Source of the DNA: Prolixibacteraceae bacterium
GTDB taxonomy: Bacteria > Bacteroidota > Bacteroidia > Bacteroidales > Prolixibacteraceae
Direction of reading: 5' to 3'
Length of the DNA: 7,639 nt
NCBI GenBank assembly: GCA_027451165.1
Contig: DAIDJX010000160.1
Span: 1-7,639 of the forward strand
Positions 1 to 6,478 of this stretch are shown one piece after another. Within the stretch, counting starts at the first letter, position 1; every line of letters starts with the position of its first letter. The position numbers and the translations under genes are program-made. The notes under the pieces were generated by a model. It saw only the letters and a list, made by a program, of their open reading frames with translations, was not told where the DNA came from and did not search any database.

Positions 1-55
1 AAGAGGGCTCCTAAGGGGATCAAAAGAAACAGTAAAATGCGGATCATAGGATGAA

Positions 56-86
56 GGTAATCGGTAATAGGTAATCGGTAATCGGT
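56..86. repeat. Heptamer tandem repeat (GGTAATC)
   Basis: Four consecutive 7-base units, GGTAATC, GGTAATA, GGTAATC, GGTAATC, are followed by a partial GGT. A related stretch (ATCGGTATTCGGTATTT) recurs at 143-159. Seven-base arrays of this kind are familiar from intergenic spaces of Bacteroidetes genomes; that is recollection, not a search. No gene is seen in bases 1-480, and the first 50 bases show nothing recognisable. Confidence 0.8.
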
Positions 87-111
87 GTTTGCCACCGGTT
101 CCTGAGTGGTG

Positions 112-135
112 GTCCCTGAGCAGAGTCGAAGGGAC
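112..135. repeat. Short inverted repeat of a dispersed-repeat type
   Basis: The arms GTCCCT (112-117) and AGGGAC (130-135) are exact reverse complements around a 12-base centre, GAGCAGAGTCGA. The core CCTGAGCAGAGTCGAAGGG closely resembles a short interspersed element seen in intergenic DNA of many environmental bacterial genomes (from memory). It sits between two heptamer-type repeats, so several repeat families are nested here. No protein-coding role is apparent. Confidence 0.6.
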
Positions 136-223
136 TCGAAGGATCGGTATTCGGTATTTAAATGGTGGAGGGTGCTCCATAGGAATTCAATTTCAATAAT
201 AATATGGGGTGGATTAGTGAAAG

Positions 224-269
224 AGCCCTGAAAGGGCTTAACTACAATAACCTCCGGTGGAACCGGAGG
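224..269. repeat. REP-like double hairpin
   Basis: Two perfect short stem-loops lie 12 bases apart. The first is AGCCCT-GAA-AGGGCT (224-238). The second is CCTCCGGT-GGA-ACCGGAGG (251-269), an 8-bp GC-rich stem with a three-base loop followed by a run of A. Twin hairpins of this form resemble REP-like repeats in Bacteroidetes intergenic DNA. They could also act as RNA structures if transcribed. The open frame crossing this segment (257-475) looks like chance. Confidence 0.65.
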
Positions 270-401
270 AAAAAACGCCAGATCTCCCCGCCCCGCTGGT
301 TGAAATGCCACCGTGGATTGTGGAATCCGTTTTCCAGTATAAATATCATGTCGTAATGGTAGATTTAAGATTCTTAAAACACTTTCATGTCTCCCGTGGC
401 A

Positions 402-451
402 ACTCACCGGGTGACTACACCAACTGCCATCCCAGCAGTCACCCGGTGAGT
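402..451. repeat. Perfect 15-base inverted repeat with 20-base loop
   Basis: ACTCACCGGGTGACT (402-416) and AGTCACCCGGTGAGT (437-451) are exact reverse complements separated by 20 bases, so the region can form a strong hairpin or cruciform. It lies past the 3' end of the minus-strand membrane-protein gene but lacks a T-run, so it is a poor intrinsic terminator. Each arm is itself partly palindromic (CACCGGGTG), which fits a REP-type mobile or structural element. Confidence 0.75.
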
Positions 452-458
452 ATTCAAA

Positions 459-473
459 AGGTTTCTAAAACCT
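459..473 (-). terminator. Small terminator-like hairpin after the membrane-protein gene
   Basis: On the minus strand, AGGTTT-TAG-AAACCT is followed directly by TTTG and begins 10 bases past the stop codon at 483. The 6-bp stem is short and only 33% GC, and the T-tract is three bases. It may end transcription weakly, possibly helped by the larger inverted repeat just beyond. Confidence 0.35.
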
Positions 474-482
474 GATGATTGA

Positions 483-1190
483 TCAAAACACCTTCATATC
501 CCCCGTTTCCCTGGAAAGAGGAGCCGGACGGGTTTCTTCCGGTTCTTCAATTTCAACTTTTCCAGTGTCATTTACCGATGTCGGATCATTTTCCTTGATC
601 CGCATACGACAAAGCTTTTCAATTTTAAAAACCTCCGGGATGGCGGAAATATAGACCGTATCAGGGACATACTGGTCGGGACCGTTCTTGCGGCTGACCA
701 TCCGTCCGCTCCTCAGTTGCAGGGTGAGGTTGCCTTTCTTGTCGTTCCCGCTGATCCCGATGTCTCCGGAAAACTGTTCCCAGTCGATCGAACGGATGTT
801 ATTCCCCTGGCAGCTGACCAGGCGGGTAGGGGTTCCGGCAAACCAGCCGCCTTTTTTCGTGAGCAGCACAATGCCCCAGGCGATCATGCCGATGCCGATG
901 ATCTCAAAGAGGCCGATGATCAGGGCCGGAGCGATGATGGGGCCCAGGTTGCCCGGACCAGCCACCGTCGGAACATCGTTGGTCAGGAAATGAACCTCTT
1001 CGCCCACAAACAGGGGACCAAGGAAAACCACCACAAAGATGCTGCTGAAAAGCAGCCATACGATCCCGAAAAAGAGGATCCCCAGCGAAGCTTTGAGGGG
1101 CTGTGCCCGCCCGGCCTTCACCATGAAATCGCGGGTCTCACTTCCCAGGACACGTAACAATTCAGCCGGAATGATTTGCTCTTTGTACAT
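483..1190 (-). CDS. Membrane protein of unknown function, two helices
   Basis: I do not recognise a named family. From the ATG at 1190 the product has 235 residues. It comprises a soluble N-terminus of about 30 residues, a hydrophobic helix at about 34-60, a loop of about 25 residues, and a second helix at about 84-111. The polar C-terminal domain of about 120 residues contains FAGTPTRLV, SIDWEQFSG and LTLQLRSG, a beta-rich stretch reminiscent of PH-like membrane-associated domains (inference only). The tail is acidic and probably disordered (VEIEEPEETRP). An alternative GTG start at 1223 adds 11 residues, but that GTG lies inside a repetitive element, so ATG 1190 is preferred. Neither start has a clear Shine-Dalgarno, as is usual in Bacteroidetes. 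The gene follows purL on the same strand but after 300 bases, so it is probably a separate transcript. The frame is intact with normal composition. Confidence 0.8.
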   Translation of the reverse strand: MYKEQIIPAELLRVLGSETRDFMVKAGRAQPLKASLGILFFGIVWLLFSSIFVVVFLGPLFVGEEVHFLTNDVPTVAGPGNLGPIIAPALIIGLFEIIGIGMIAWGIVLLTKKGGWFAGTPTRLVSCQGNNIRSIDWEQFSGDIGISGNDKKGNLTLQLRSGRMVSRKNGPDQYVPDTVYISAIPEVFKIEKLCRMRIKENDPTSVNDTGKVEIEEPEETRPAPLSRETGDMKVF

Positions 1191-1213
1191 GTTCTTTTCA
1201 GGTAAAGTTAGTT

Positions 1214-1246
1214 TTTCATCCACAGATTACACAGATTAGCACGGAA
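1214..1246. repeat. Dispersed-repeat fragment with ACAGATTAC motif
   Basis: On the plus strand ACAGATTAC is followed directly by ACAGATTAG, a near-perfect 9-base duplication, within a segment whose minus strand reads CTGTGTAATCTGTGGATG. This resembles a short interspersed sequence common between genes in Bacteroidetes genomes (from memory). It overlaps the alternative GTG start of the membrane-protein gene, which is why that start is doubted. Confidence 0.5.
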
Positions 1247-1371
1247 ATTTTATCAGAAGGGTGGGCGGTATTTCAAACAGCGGGGTAGGGATTCGGGACA
1301 TCTCATTTTCTATAAATATCAACGCTCCTCCGGAACTTATAAGCCGGTAATTTTCAACCAACGAATTTAAA

Positions 1372-1474
1372 TTATTTCGGATTTCGGATTTTAGATTTCG
1401 GATTTTAGATTTCGGATTTGCCTGCGGACTCTCCTGCTTTAAATCCGAAATTGTACATCCGAAATCCGAAATAA
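1372..1474. repeat. Heptamer array with nested inverted repeats
   Basis: From 1374 the sequence runs as 7-base units ATTTCGG, ATTTCGG, ATTTTAG, ATTTCGG, ATTTTAG, ATTTCGG. The opposite-sense copies follow at 1441-1474. The outer arms 1372-1389 and 1457-1474 are perfect 18-base reverse complements. The inner arms 1409-1419 and 1441-1451 are perfect over 11 bases. The element starts 17 bases past the purL stop and may form a large stem, possibly acting as a 3' end structure. The rest of the gene-free stretch 1247-1371 shows nothing recognisable. The minus-strand open frame across it (1236-1484) is a translation of the repeat, not a gene. Confidence 0.8.
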
Positions 1475-1490
1475 CAGTTACCAATTACCT

Positions 1491-4400
1491 TTAAAGTCTG
1501 CTCCAGATCCACTCCCTCGCATTCACAAACGCTTTCATCCAGGGGGTGATCTCATCATTTTTCCGTTCTTCCGGGTAATATGCCCAGTGGTATGGCCGGA
1601 ATGCCCTTTCGAGGTGGGGCATCATGGCCAGGTGACGGCCATCAGGGGAACAAACGGCAGCCGTGTCAAAGTCTGAACCGTTCGGATTGGCCGGGTAAAA
1701 ACTCCGGCTGTATTTCATGGGAATTATATAGTCCGGTTCCATTCCCTGCATCCGGAATTTTCCCTCTCCATGGGCTACCCATATGCCCAGCCGCATTCCT
1801 TCCATATCTTTGAGCATAACGGAAGGATTGGGGAGTATATCCACATTCAGAAATGCCGATTCAAACTTATGGGACTCATTGTGTTCCATAACCGGACGTG
1901 GTATTTGGCCTGTATCTATAAGTCCCAGTTCCATCATCAGCTGGCAACCATTGCAAACCCCAAGCGACAGGGTATCTTCGCGGGCATAGAAATTTTCCAG
2001 CGCCTGCCTGGCTTTTTCATTGTACCGGAAAGCCCCGGCCCAGCCTTTTGCCGATCCGAGAACGTCAGAATTGGAAAAACCACCCACGAAGACAATCAGG
2101 CTGATCTCCTCGAGGGTTTCCCTCCCACTGATCAGGTCGGTCATGTGCACATCTTTCACATCAAACCCGGCGAGATAAAGCATCCATGCCATTTCCCGGT
2201 CCCCGTTCACCCCTTTCTCGCGGATAATGGCTGCCCTGATGCCTGAGGGCTCCCTTCTTTTAGGATCGATACCATAATCAGCGTACTTTCCGCTAAAGTC
2301 CCCAAACTGGTAGGTAAGTTCATTTTTCTTGTAATTGGCAAATCTTTCGAGGGCTTTCTCCGGCCCGCTCTGCTTCCGGTCTAACAAATAAGATGTCTTG
2401 AACCACAAATCCCTCAGCGAATCAATATCAAATTCAAAGGTATCTTCAAAATTCTCAAGAACCAATGTCCTGCTTATCCCGCTGGTCCCTACTGTCCCTC
2501 GTGTCCCAACTGTACCTAAGTTAAAATAGCTAACCCCGGCGGCTTTCAAAACAGCTTCCACCGCCACATTATCCCTGCACTGGATCACCACCCCGGGATT
2601 CTCCGCAAACAGCAGTTTAACAGGATCAGTTTCTCCCAATGAAGAGAGGTTCAGTTCAAGACCGGTCTCATTGTCAGAAAAACACATTTCCAGTAAAGTG
2701 GTGATCAAGCCTCCGGAAGAGATGTCGTGGCCGGCAGCAATCAGCTCTTTAGTGATCAATTCCTGAAGGACATTGAACGTGAGTTCAAACTTCTCAGGAT
2801 CAGCAACTGTCGGCGTATCGTTGCCCAGACGGTTGAGGGATTGGGCAAAGGCGCTGCCCCCCAGACTTTTGGGGCAGAAGGAAAGGTCGATGTACAGGAT
2901 GGCGAGGGAAGGATCGTTTTTCAGAACCGGTTCCACTACTTTCTTAACAGCGGTCACTTCTGCTGAGGCGGAAACGATCACTGTTCCGGGGGAATAAACC
3001 ACACCGTCAGCATATTTCTGGGTCATCGACATGGAATCCTTCCCTGTCGGAATGTTAATGCCGAGTTGGCAGGCGAAGTCGCTGGCGGCTTTCACAGCTT
3101 GGAAAATCCGGGCATTTTCCCCGGAATTCTTTGCCGGCCACATCCAGTTGGCGCTGAGGGAAACCGCTTTAAGACCGCCATTCAGGGGTGCCCAGACAAT
3201 GTTGGTGAGCGCTTCGGCAATGGAAAGTACCGAACCGCTGGCTGCATCGATCAATCCGGCCACCGGGGCATGGCCCAGAGAGGTGGCAATACCGGCTTCT
3301 CCCTGGTAATCAAGGGTGACTACACCCAGGTTGTTCAGCGGGAGGTGTAACTTTCCAGCTCCCTGCTGTTTGGCGATCCTGCCGGTCACTGAGCGGTCCA
3401 CCTTGTTGGTGAGCCAGTCTTTGCAGGCTACCGATTCCAGTTGGAGGACATTTTCGACATATTGCCTCCATCTGTCTTTCCTGTAGTGAATATCTCTGAA
3501 TTTCTCCAGGATGGTCTGGTCAGTCAACACCGTTTTGGGTGGATTTCCAAACATATACGCCAGTTGCCAGTCGATCGGTTTTTCTCCGGTAAGGGAGTTC
3601 CGGAAGGTAAACTGCATATCGCCTGTGGCCTGTCCGATGTTGTACATCGGGGCCCGCTCCCTGTCTGCGATGCGTTGCAACAGTGGAATATCCTTTTCAT
3701 GGAGCACCAGTCCCATCCGCTCCTGCGATTCATTGCCGATGATCTCTTTCTGCGAAAGGGTAGGGTCGCCTACCGGCAGCAGGGTGGTGTCGATGATACC
3801 CCCTGTACTTTCAATTAATTCCGACAGACAGTTCAGGTGCCCTCCGGCGCCGTGGTCGTGAATGGAAATAACCGGGTTGTCATCCGCTTCTGCCAGCGCC
3901 CGGATGGCGTTGTACACCCTCTTCTGCATTTCCGGATTGGCCCGCTGGACGGCATTCAGCTCGATGGCATTTTCATATTCACCGGTGGCAACTGACGAAA
4001 CAGCGCCTCCGCCCATGCCGATGCGGTAATTGTCACCGCCCAGCAGGATGATGCGGTCTCCGGGAACCGGGATTTTTTTCTGACTGTGGGCCGCTTTGGC
4101 AAAACCGATGCCGCCTGCCAGCATGATGACCTTGTCGTAACCAAGTTTTTTATCGTTTTCCTCATGTTCAAAAGTGAGTACCGACCCGGCAATAAGCGGT
4201 TGCCCGAATTTATTGCCGAAATCGCTGGCGCCGTTGGAAGCCTTGATCAGGATCTCCTCCGGGGTCTGATACAACCAGGGTCGCGGTTCTGTGGCCTGCT
4301 CCCAGGGGCGGGCATCTTCCGTGCGGGGATAAGCCGTCATATAAACGGCTGTTCCGGCGATGGGCAGACTGCCTGTTCCCCCGGCCATCCGGTCACGGAT

Positions 4401-5204
4401 TTCCCCGCCGGTTCCTGTAGAGGCGCCGTTGAAAGGTTCAACCGTGGTGGGGAAATTATGGGTTTCCGCTTTCATGGAGAGTACCGTTCCCATATCACTG
4501 ACCCTGAACCAGTCGGGCTTGTCCTGGCTTTCCGGAGCAAACTGCTCTGCCACAGGGCCCTGCACAAAGGAACAGTTGTCGCGGTAGGCTGAAACAATCT
4601 TGTTGGGATGCTCTTGGGAGGTTTTTTTGATCAGCTGGAACAGGGAACTGTCCATTTCCTTTCCATCAATAATGAAGGTGCCATTGAAAATTTTATGCCG
4701 GCAATGCTCGGAATTGACCTGGGAAAATCCGAAAACTTCACTGTCGGTGAGCGGACGCCCAAGCGCCTCCGAGACCGAATTGAGGTAAGCAATCTCTTCT
4801 TCGCTGAGTGCCAGTCCTTCCTTCTCGTTGTATGCTGCAATATCTTCCACGTCACGAACAGGCTCCGGCTCATGGAGAATGGTGAAAATCTCCTGTCCGG
4901 GGTTGTGGTAAAGTGCCTGAAGCATGTGGTCATAGCGGGCATCGGGCCCTTCTGCCGGAAAAAGTTCTTCCATGCGCACCAATCCCCGGATGCCCATGTT
5001 TTGGGTGATTTCCACGGCATTGGTACTCCAGGGGGTCAGCATCTCCTTCCGGGGGCCCACATACCATCCCTCCAGAACCGGCGTTTCCAGTAAGACGGAT
5101 CCGCCGAACAACCAGTTGAGTTTGGCAATATCAGTGGGTTCCGGTCTGCTGACGGACTGAACAGCAATAATGGTCTGATGGGTGGTTTCAAAAAATAGTA
5201 ACAT
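1491..5204 (-). CDS. purL: Phosphoribosylformylglycinamidine synthase (single-chain PurL)
   Basis: This cytosolic enzyme makes FGAM from FGAR, ATP and glutamine, the fourth step of de novo purine synthesis. At 1237 residues it is the large single-chain form found in proteobacteria and Bacteroidetes (the E. coli enzyme is about 1295). The PurS-like N-terminus includes WLFGG and TPWSTNAVEITQNMGIRG (57-74). The first synthetase half carries SEHCRHKIFNG (165-175), KAETHNFPTTVEPFNGASTG (245-264) and SIHDHGAGGH (447-456). The second half carries GKDSMSM (721-727) and AGHDISSGGL (824-833). The C-terminal glutaminase begins near 985, with GGFSNSDVLGSAKGWA (1041-1056) near the oxyanion hole. Its triad is nucleophile Cys1084 in LGVCNGC plus His1197 and Glu1199 in MPHLER. 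All motifs look intact, so the enzyme is probably active. The ATG at 5204 gives MLLFFETTHQTIIAVQ, typical of the family. A repeat-derived GTVGT segment at about 897-914 is unusual. The gene may be read through from the toxin-antitoxin pair 42 bases upstream. Confidence 0.98.
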   Translation of the reverse strand: MLLFFETTHQTIIAVQSVSRPEPTDIAKLNWLFGGSVLLETPVLEGWYVGPRKEMLTPWSTNAVEITQNMGIRGLVRMEELFPAEGPDARYDHMLQALYHNPGQEIFTILHEPEPVRDVEDIAAYNEKEGLALSEEEIAYLNSVSEALGRPLTDSEVFGFSQVNSEHCRHKIFNGTFIIDGKEMDSSLFQLIKKTSQEHPNKIVSAYRDNCSFVQGPVAEQFAPESQDKPDWFRVSDMGTVLSMKAETHNFPTTVEPFNGASTGTGGEIRDRMAGGTGSLPIAGTAVYMTAYPRTEDARPWEQATEPRPWLYQTPEEILIKASNGASDFGNKFGQPLIAGSVLTFEHEENDKKLGYDKVIMLAGGIGFAKAAHSQKKIPVPGDRIILLGGDNYRIGMGGGAVSSVATGEYENAIELNAVQRANPEMQKRVYNAIRALAEADDNPVISIHDHGAGGHLNCLSELIESTGGIIDTTLLPVGDPTLSQKEIIGNESQERMGLVLHEKDIPLLQRIADRERAPMYNIGQATGDMQFTFRNSLTGEKPIDWQLAYMFGNPPKTVLTDQTILEKFRDIHYRKDRWRQYVENVLQLESVACKDWLTNKVDRSVTGRIAKQQGAGKLHLPLNNLGVVTLDYQGEAGIATSLGHAPVAGLIDAASGSVLSIAEALTNIVWAPLNGGLKAVSLSANWMWPAKNSGENARIFQAVKAASDFACQLGINIPTGKDSMSMTQKYADGVVYSPGTVIVSASAEVTAVKKVVEPVLKNDPSLAILYIDLSFCPKSLGGSAFAQSLNRLGNDTPTVADPEKFELTFNVLQELITKELIAAGHDISSGGLITTLLEMCFSDNETGLELNLSSLGETDPVKLLFAENPGVVIQCRDNVAVEAVLKAAGVSYFNLGTVGTRGTVGTSGISRTLVLENFEDTFEFDIDSLRDLWFKTSYLLDRKQSGPEKALERFANYKKNELTYQFGDFSGKYADYGIDPKRREPSGIRAAIIREKGVNGDREMAWMLYLAGFDVKDVHMTDLISGRETLEEISLIVFVGGFSNSDVLGSAKGWAGAFRYNEKARQALENFYAREDTLSLGVCNGCQLMMELGLIDTGQIPRPVMEHNESHKFESAFLNVDILPNPSVMLKDMEGMRLGIWVAHGEGKFRMQGMEPDYIIPMKYSRSFYPANPNGSDFDTAAVCSPDGRHLAMMPHLERAFRPYHWAYYPEERKNDEITPWMKAFVNAREWIWSRL
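2463..2516 (-). repeat. In-frame 9-base tandem repeat inside purL
   Basis: Read on the coding strand, six consecutive 9-base units follow the pattern GGGACAGTN: GGTACAGTT, GGGACACGA, GGGACAGTA, GGGACCAGC, GGGATAAGC, AGGACATTG. The first three or four are clear, and the last two are degenerate and may be ordinary coding sequence. Because the unit is three codons long the frame is kept, giving GTV-GTR-GTV-GTS in the protein (residues 897-908). The segment lies between the second synthetase domain and the linker to the glutaminase, a likely surface loop. Confidence 0.65.
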
Positions 5205-5233
5205 TAATGTTATTTTTCAGAATTGGTTTACCT

Positions 5234-5239
5234 ATTATA
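5234..5239 (-). promoter_or_regulatory. Possible -10-like box for purL
   Basis: The 42 bases between the antitoxin stop (5247) and the purL ATG (5204) contain TATAAT on the minus strand, about 30 bases before the start codon. No convincing -33 or -35 partner is present and the box does not match the Bacteroidetes TAnnTTTG form, so purL may instead depend on readthrough from brnTA. No PurR-type operator or riboswitch was recognised. Confidence 0.2.
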
Positions 5240-5246
5240 AAGAATC

Positions 5247-5477
5247 TCATCTTAATCGTTCTGAAATCCAGAACTTAATAACCGATTGACGGGTGATTCC
5301 CAATAAATTGGCTTCATGATCCAGTTTATTTACCATCCATGCAGGAAAATCCACACTGACCCTTTTAATTTGCATATCGGGTCTTTGTGCATTTGCCAGA
5401 TCCAGATAATCTGTCATTTCTTCACCCTCATCGAATTTTTTGTCAAATTCCTGAGCTGTAATAAATTTCTCGTTCAT
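5247..5477 (-). CDS. BrnA-like / CopG-type ribbon-helix-helix antitoxin
   Basis: A 76-residue acidic protein that probably neutralises the BrnT-like toxin encoded just upstream and binds the shared promoter as a complex, as known for BrnTA. The C-terminal half has the ribbon-helix-helix layout. A DNA-contacting strand IKRVSVDFP lies at about 37-45, a first helix at about 46-59 (WMVNKLDHEANLLG), and a second helix at about 62-75 (TRQSVIKFWISERL). The acidic N-terminal half (EFDKKFDEGEEMTDYLDLANA) is the likely toxin-binding part. The ATG at 5477 lies inside the toxin gene, overlapping it by 35 bases in another frame, so translation is probably coupled. The stop is 42 bases ahead of purL on the same strand. 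Other RHH antitoxins partner with BrnT too, so the exact subfamily is less certain than the role. Confidence 0.85.
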   Translation of the reverse strand: MNEKFITAQEFDKKFDEGEEMTDYLDLANAQRPDMQIKRVSVDFPAWMVNKLDHEANLLGITRQSVIKFWISERLR

Positions 5478-5712
5478 TTCTACTCGCTTTTCTAACTGAA
5501 ATTATCCTGATAATCTTCTCTCTCTGACAAATGATCCCAGACCAAATCTCCTGTTTGATCATGCCAATTACCATGGTTCTTTCTTCGTCGGTCGATCTGG
5601 CAGGTATCTCTATTCTGAACGGATCATCCCAGATTTTTTTTGCTTCTTCAAAATTGATTCCATGTTTGTCAAAATTGGAGGCGCTTTTATTTACATCGAA
5701 TTCAAACTCCAT
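5443..5712 (-). CDS. brnT: BrnT family toxin (RelE-like ribonuclease)
   Basis: An 89-residue protein of the BrnT family, cytoplasmic toxins with a RelE-like fold that cleave RNA and stop growth when freed from their antitoxin. Family signatures are visible: the N-terminal MEFEFDVNKSASNFDKHGIN, followed by FEEAKKIWDDP (residues 21-31), a central ERTMVIGM, and the C-terminal block IIRIISVRKASRNEREIYY (67-85), whose basic residues belong to the conserved active-site region. The ATG at 5712 is chosen because it matches the family start. The upstream start at 5739 would add nine residues (MYICYIHIN) from promoter DNA and include the -7 box. The length is typical and nothing is broken. It is the first gene of a toxin-first pair, as usual for brnTA, and is probably repressed by the toxin-antitoxin complex. 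Confidence 0.88.
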   Translation of the reverse strand: MEFEFDVNKSASNFDKHGINFEEAKKIWDDPFRIEIPARSTDEERTMVIGMIKQEIWSGIICQREKIIRIISVRKASRNEREIYYSSGI

Positions 5713-5728
5713 GTTTATATGAATGTAA

Positions 5729-5736
5729 CAAATGTA
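5729..5736 (-). promoter_or_regulatory. Bacteroidetes-type -7 box for brnTA
   Basis: On the minus strand TACATTTG matches the Bacteroidetes -7 consensus TAnnTTTG exactly, 16 bases upstream of the brnT ATG at 5712, leaving a short leader. No clear TTTG -33 element is found at the usual spacing. A second TACATT follows directly downstream, and TGTA/TACA half-sites (5724-5727 and 5735-5738) flank the box, so an antitoxin operator may overlap it (inference). Confidence 0.55.
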
Positions 5737-5846
5737 CAATAATTAAGTATAAAATGATTAATAAATGTGTAAAAAAGTAGTAGTTTTTATTATTTGTTAA
5801 TTCATTAAGCAAAATCACAGCAAATTTAATACTTTCGTTTTTCCTT

Positions 5847-5880
5847 ATTGTGAAATTTTGAATATAATCATATACTTTTC
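5847..5880 (+). promoter_or_regulatory. Possible promoter of the M28 pseudogene
   Basis: TTTG at 5847-5850 and TACTTTTC at 5873-5880 approximate the Bacteroidetes -33 and -7 elements, with 22 bases between them and one mismatch at the end of the -7 box. The ATG at 5901 follows after 20 bases. The AT-rich spacer 5740-5900 separates divergent genes and otherwise shows nothing distinct. Confidence 0.35.
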
Positions 5881-5900
5881 CGATTAACGAAGCATTAATT

Positions 5901-6478
5901 ATGAGCGTTTCAGCTGGTAGAGTTTTAATATGGGGTTTCCTGTGGGTGGTGGTATGGCCAATGGAAATGTTATCGCAGGATAATACGGATTTGCGGATAA
6001 AGGAAATCTTGTGGGAAGCCCTATCCGACCGGACGGCTTATGAAAATCTCCGGGTGTTATGCCTTACTACTGCAGGGCGTGTGACCGGCTCCGGGAAAGC
6101 GGAAGAAGCGGTGGAACTGACCTTCCGGATGATGGAAGCGCTTGGTTTTTACACGGTTTACAAGCAGCCGGTGGAAGTTCCGCGCTGGGAATTGGGATTT
6201 CGGCTTCTCCGGAACGCTTTAAAAAAATGCAGGAATTGGAGAAATATTTCACTCCTTGGGGAAATTTCCGGATTTCTGAAGGAGGCGGAGGCGTGGATAT
6301 TGGTCCGCTGAGGAAACTGGGAACCCCGCTTTCCACACTGATTCCGGATCCACAACGCTATTTCGATTACCACCATTCCGCCAATGATACTTTTGAGCAG
6401 ATCAATATCAGGGAATTGCAGCTGGGAAGTGCTGCCATCACGTCGCTGGTCTGGCTGGTGGATTTGTTTGATCTGTAA
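5901..6478 (+). pseudogene. M28-family peptidase remnant with internal deletion
   Basis: Two halves of one M28 zinc peptidase (carboxypeptidase Q-like, normally about 450 residues in Bacteroidetes) are joined in different frames. The N-terminal part, in the frame of ATG 5901, has a signal-peptide-like segment (WGFLWVVVWPMEMLS). It continues with ILWEALSDRTAYENLRVLC and AEEAVELTFRMMEALGF, ending near VPRWE. The frame then shifts, and from about 6195 it reads GISASPERFKKMQELEKYF, EGGGGVDIGPLRKLGTPL, QRYFDYHHSANDTFEQINI and a C-terminal helix up to the stop at 6476-6478. About 250-270 residues are absent, including most zinc ligands; only the last His (DYHH) remains. The breakpoint lies at about 6187-6200. 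Since the deletion is out of frame, the first frame only reaches a stop at 6311, so no functional peptidase is possible. Both flanks otherwise look well preserved, suggesting recent loss or an assembly artefact. Confidence 0.88.

Noticed and set aside
56..86. CRISPR array
   Set aside because: The units are only 7 bases, directly adjacent and without spacers; no cas gene is in the window.
257..475. Plus-strand open frame of 72 codons
   Set aside because: It starts inside the second hairpin (251-269), runs through the 402-451 inverted repeat, has no ribosome binding site and resembles no protein; it is a translation of repeat DNA.
688..1157. Plus-strand open frames opposite the membrane-protein gene
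   Set aside because: They are antisense shadows: the minus-strand frame has coherent transmembrane segments, while these have no domain and atypical composition.
1236..1484. Minus-strand open frame of 82 codons
   Set aside because: The first half (NPKSKIRNLKSEIRN) is the translated heptamer array, a well-known type of spurious protein; the remainder has no recognisable domain.
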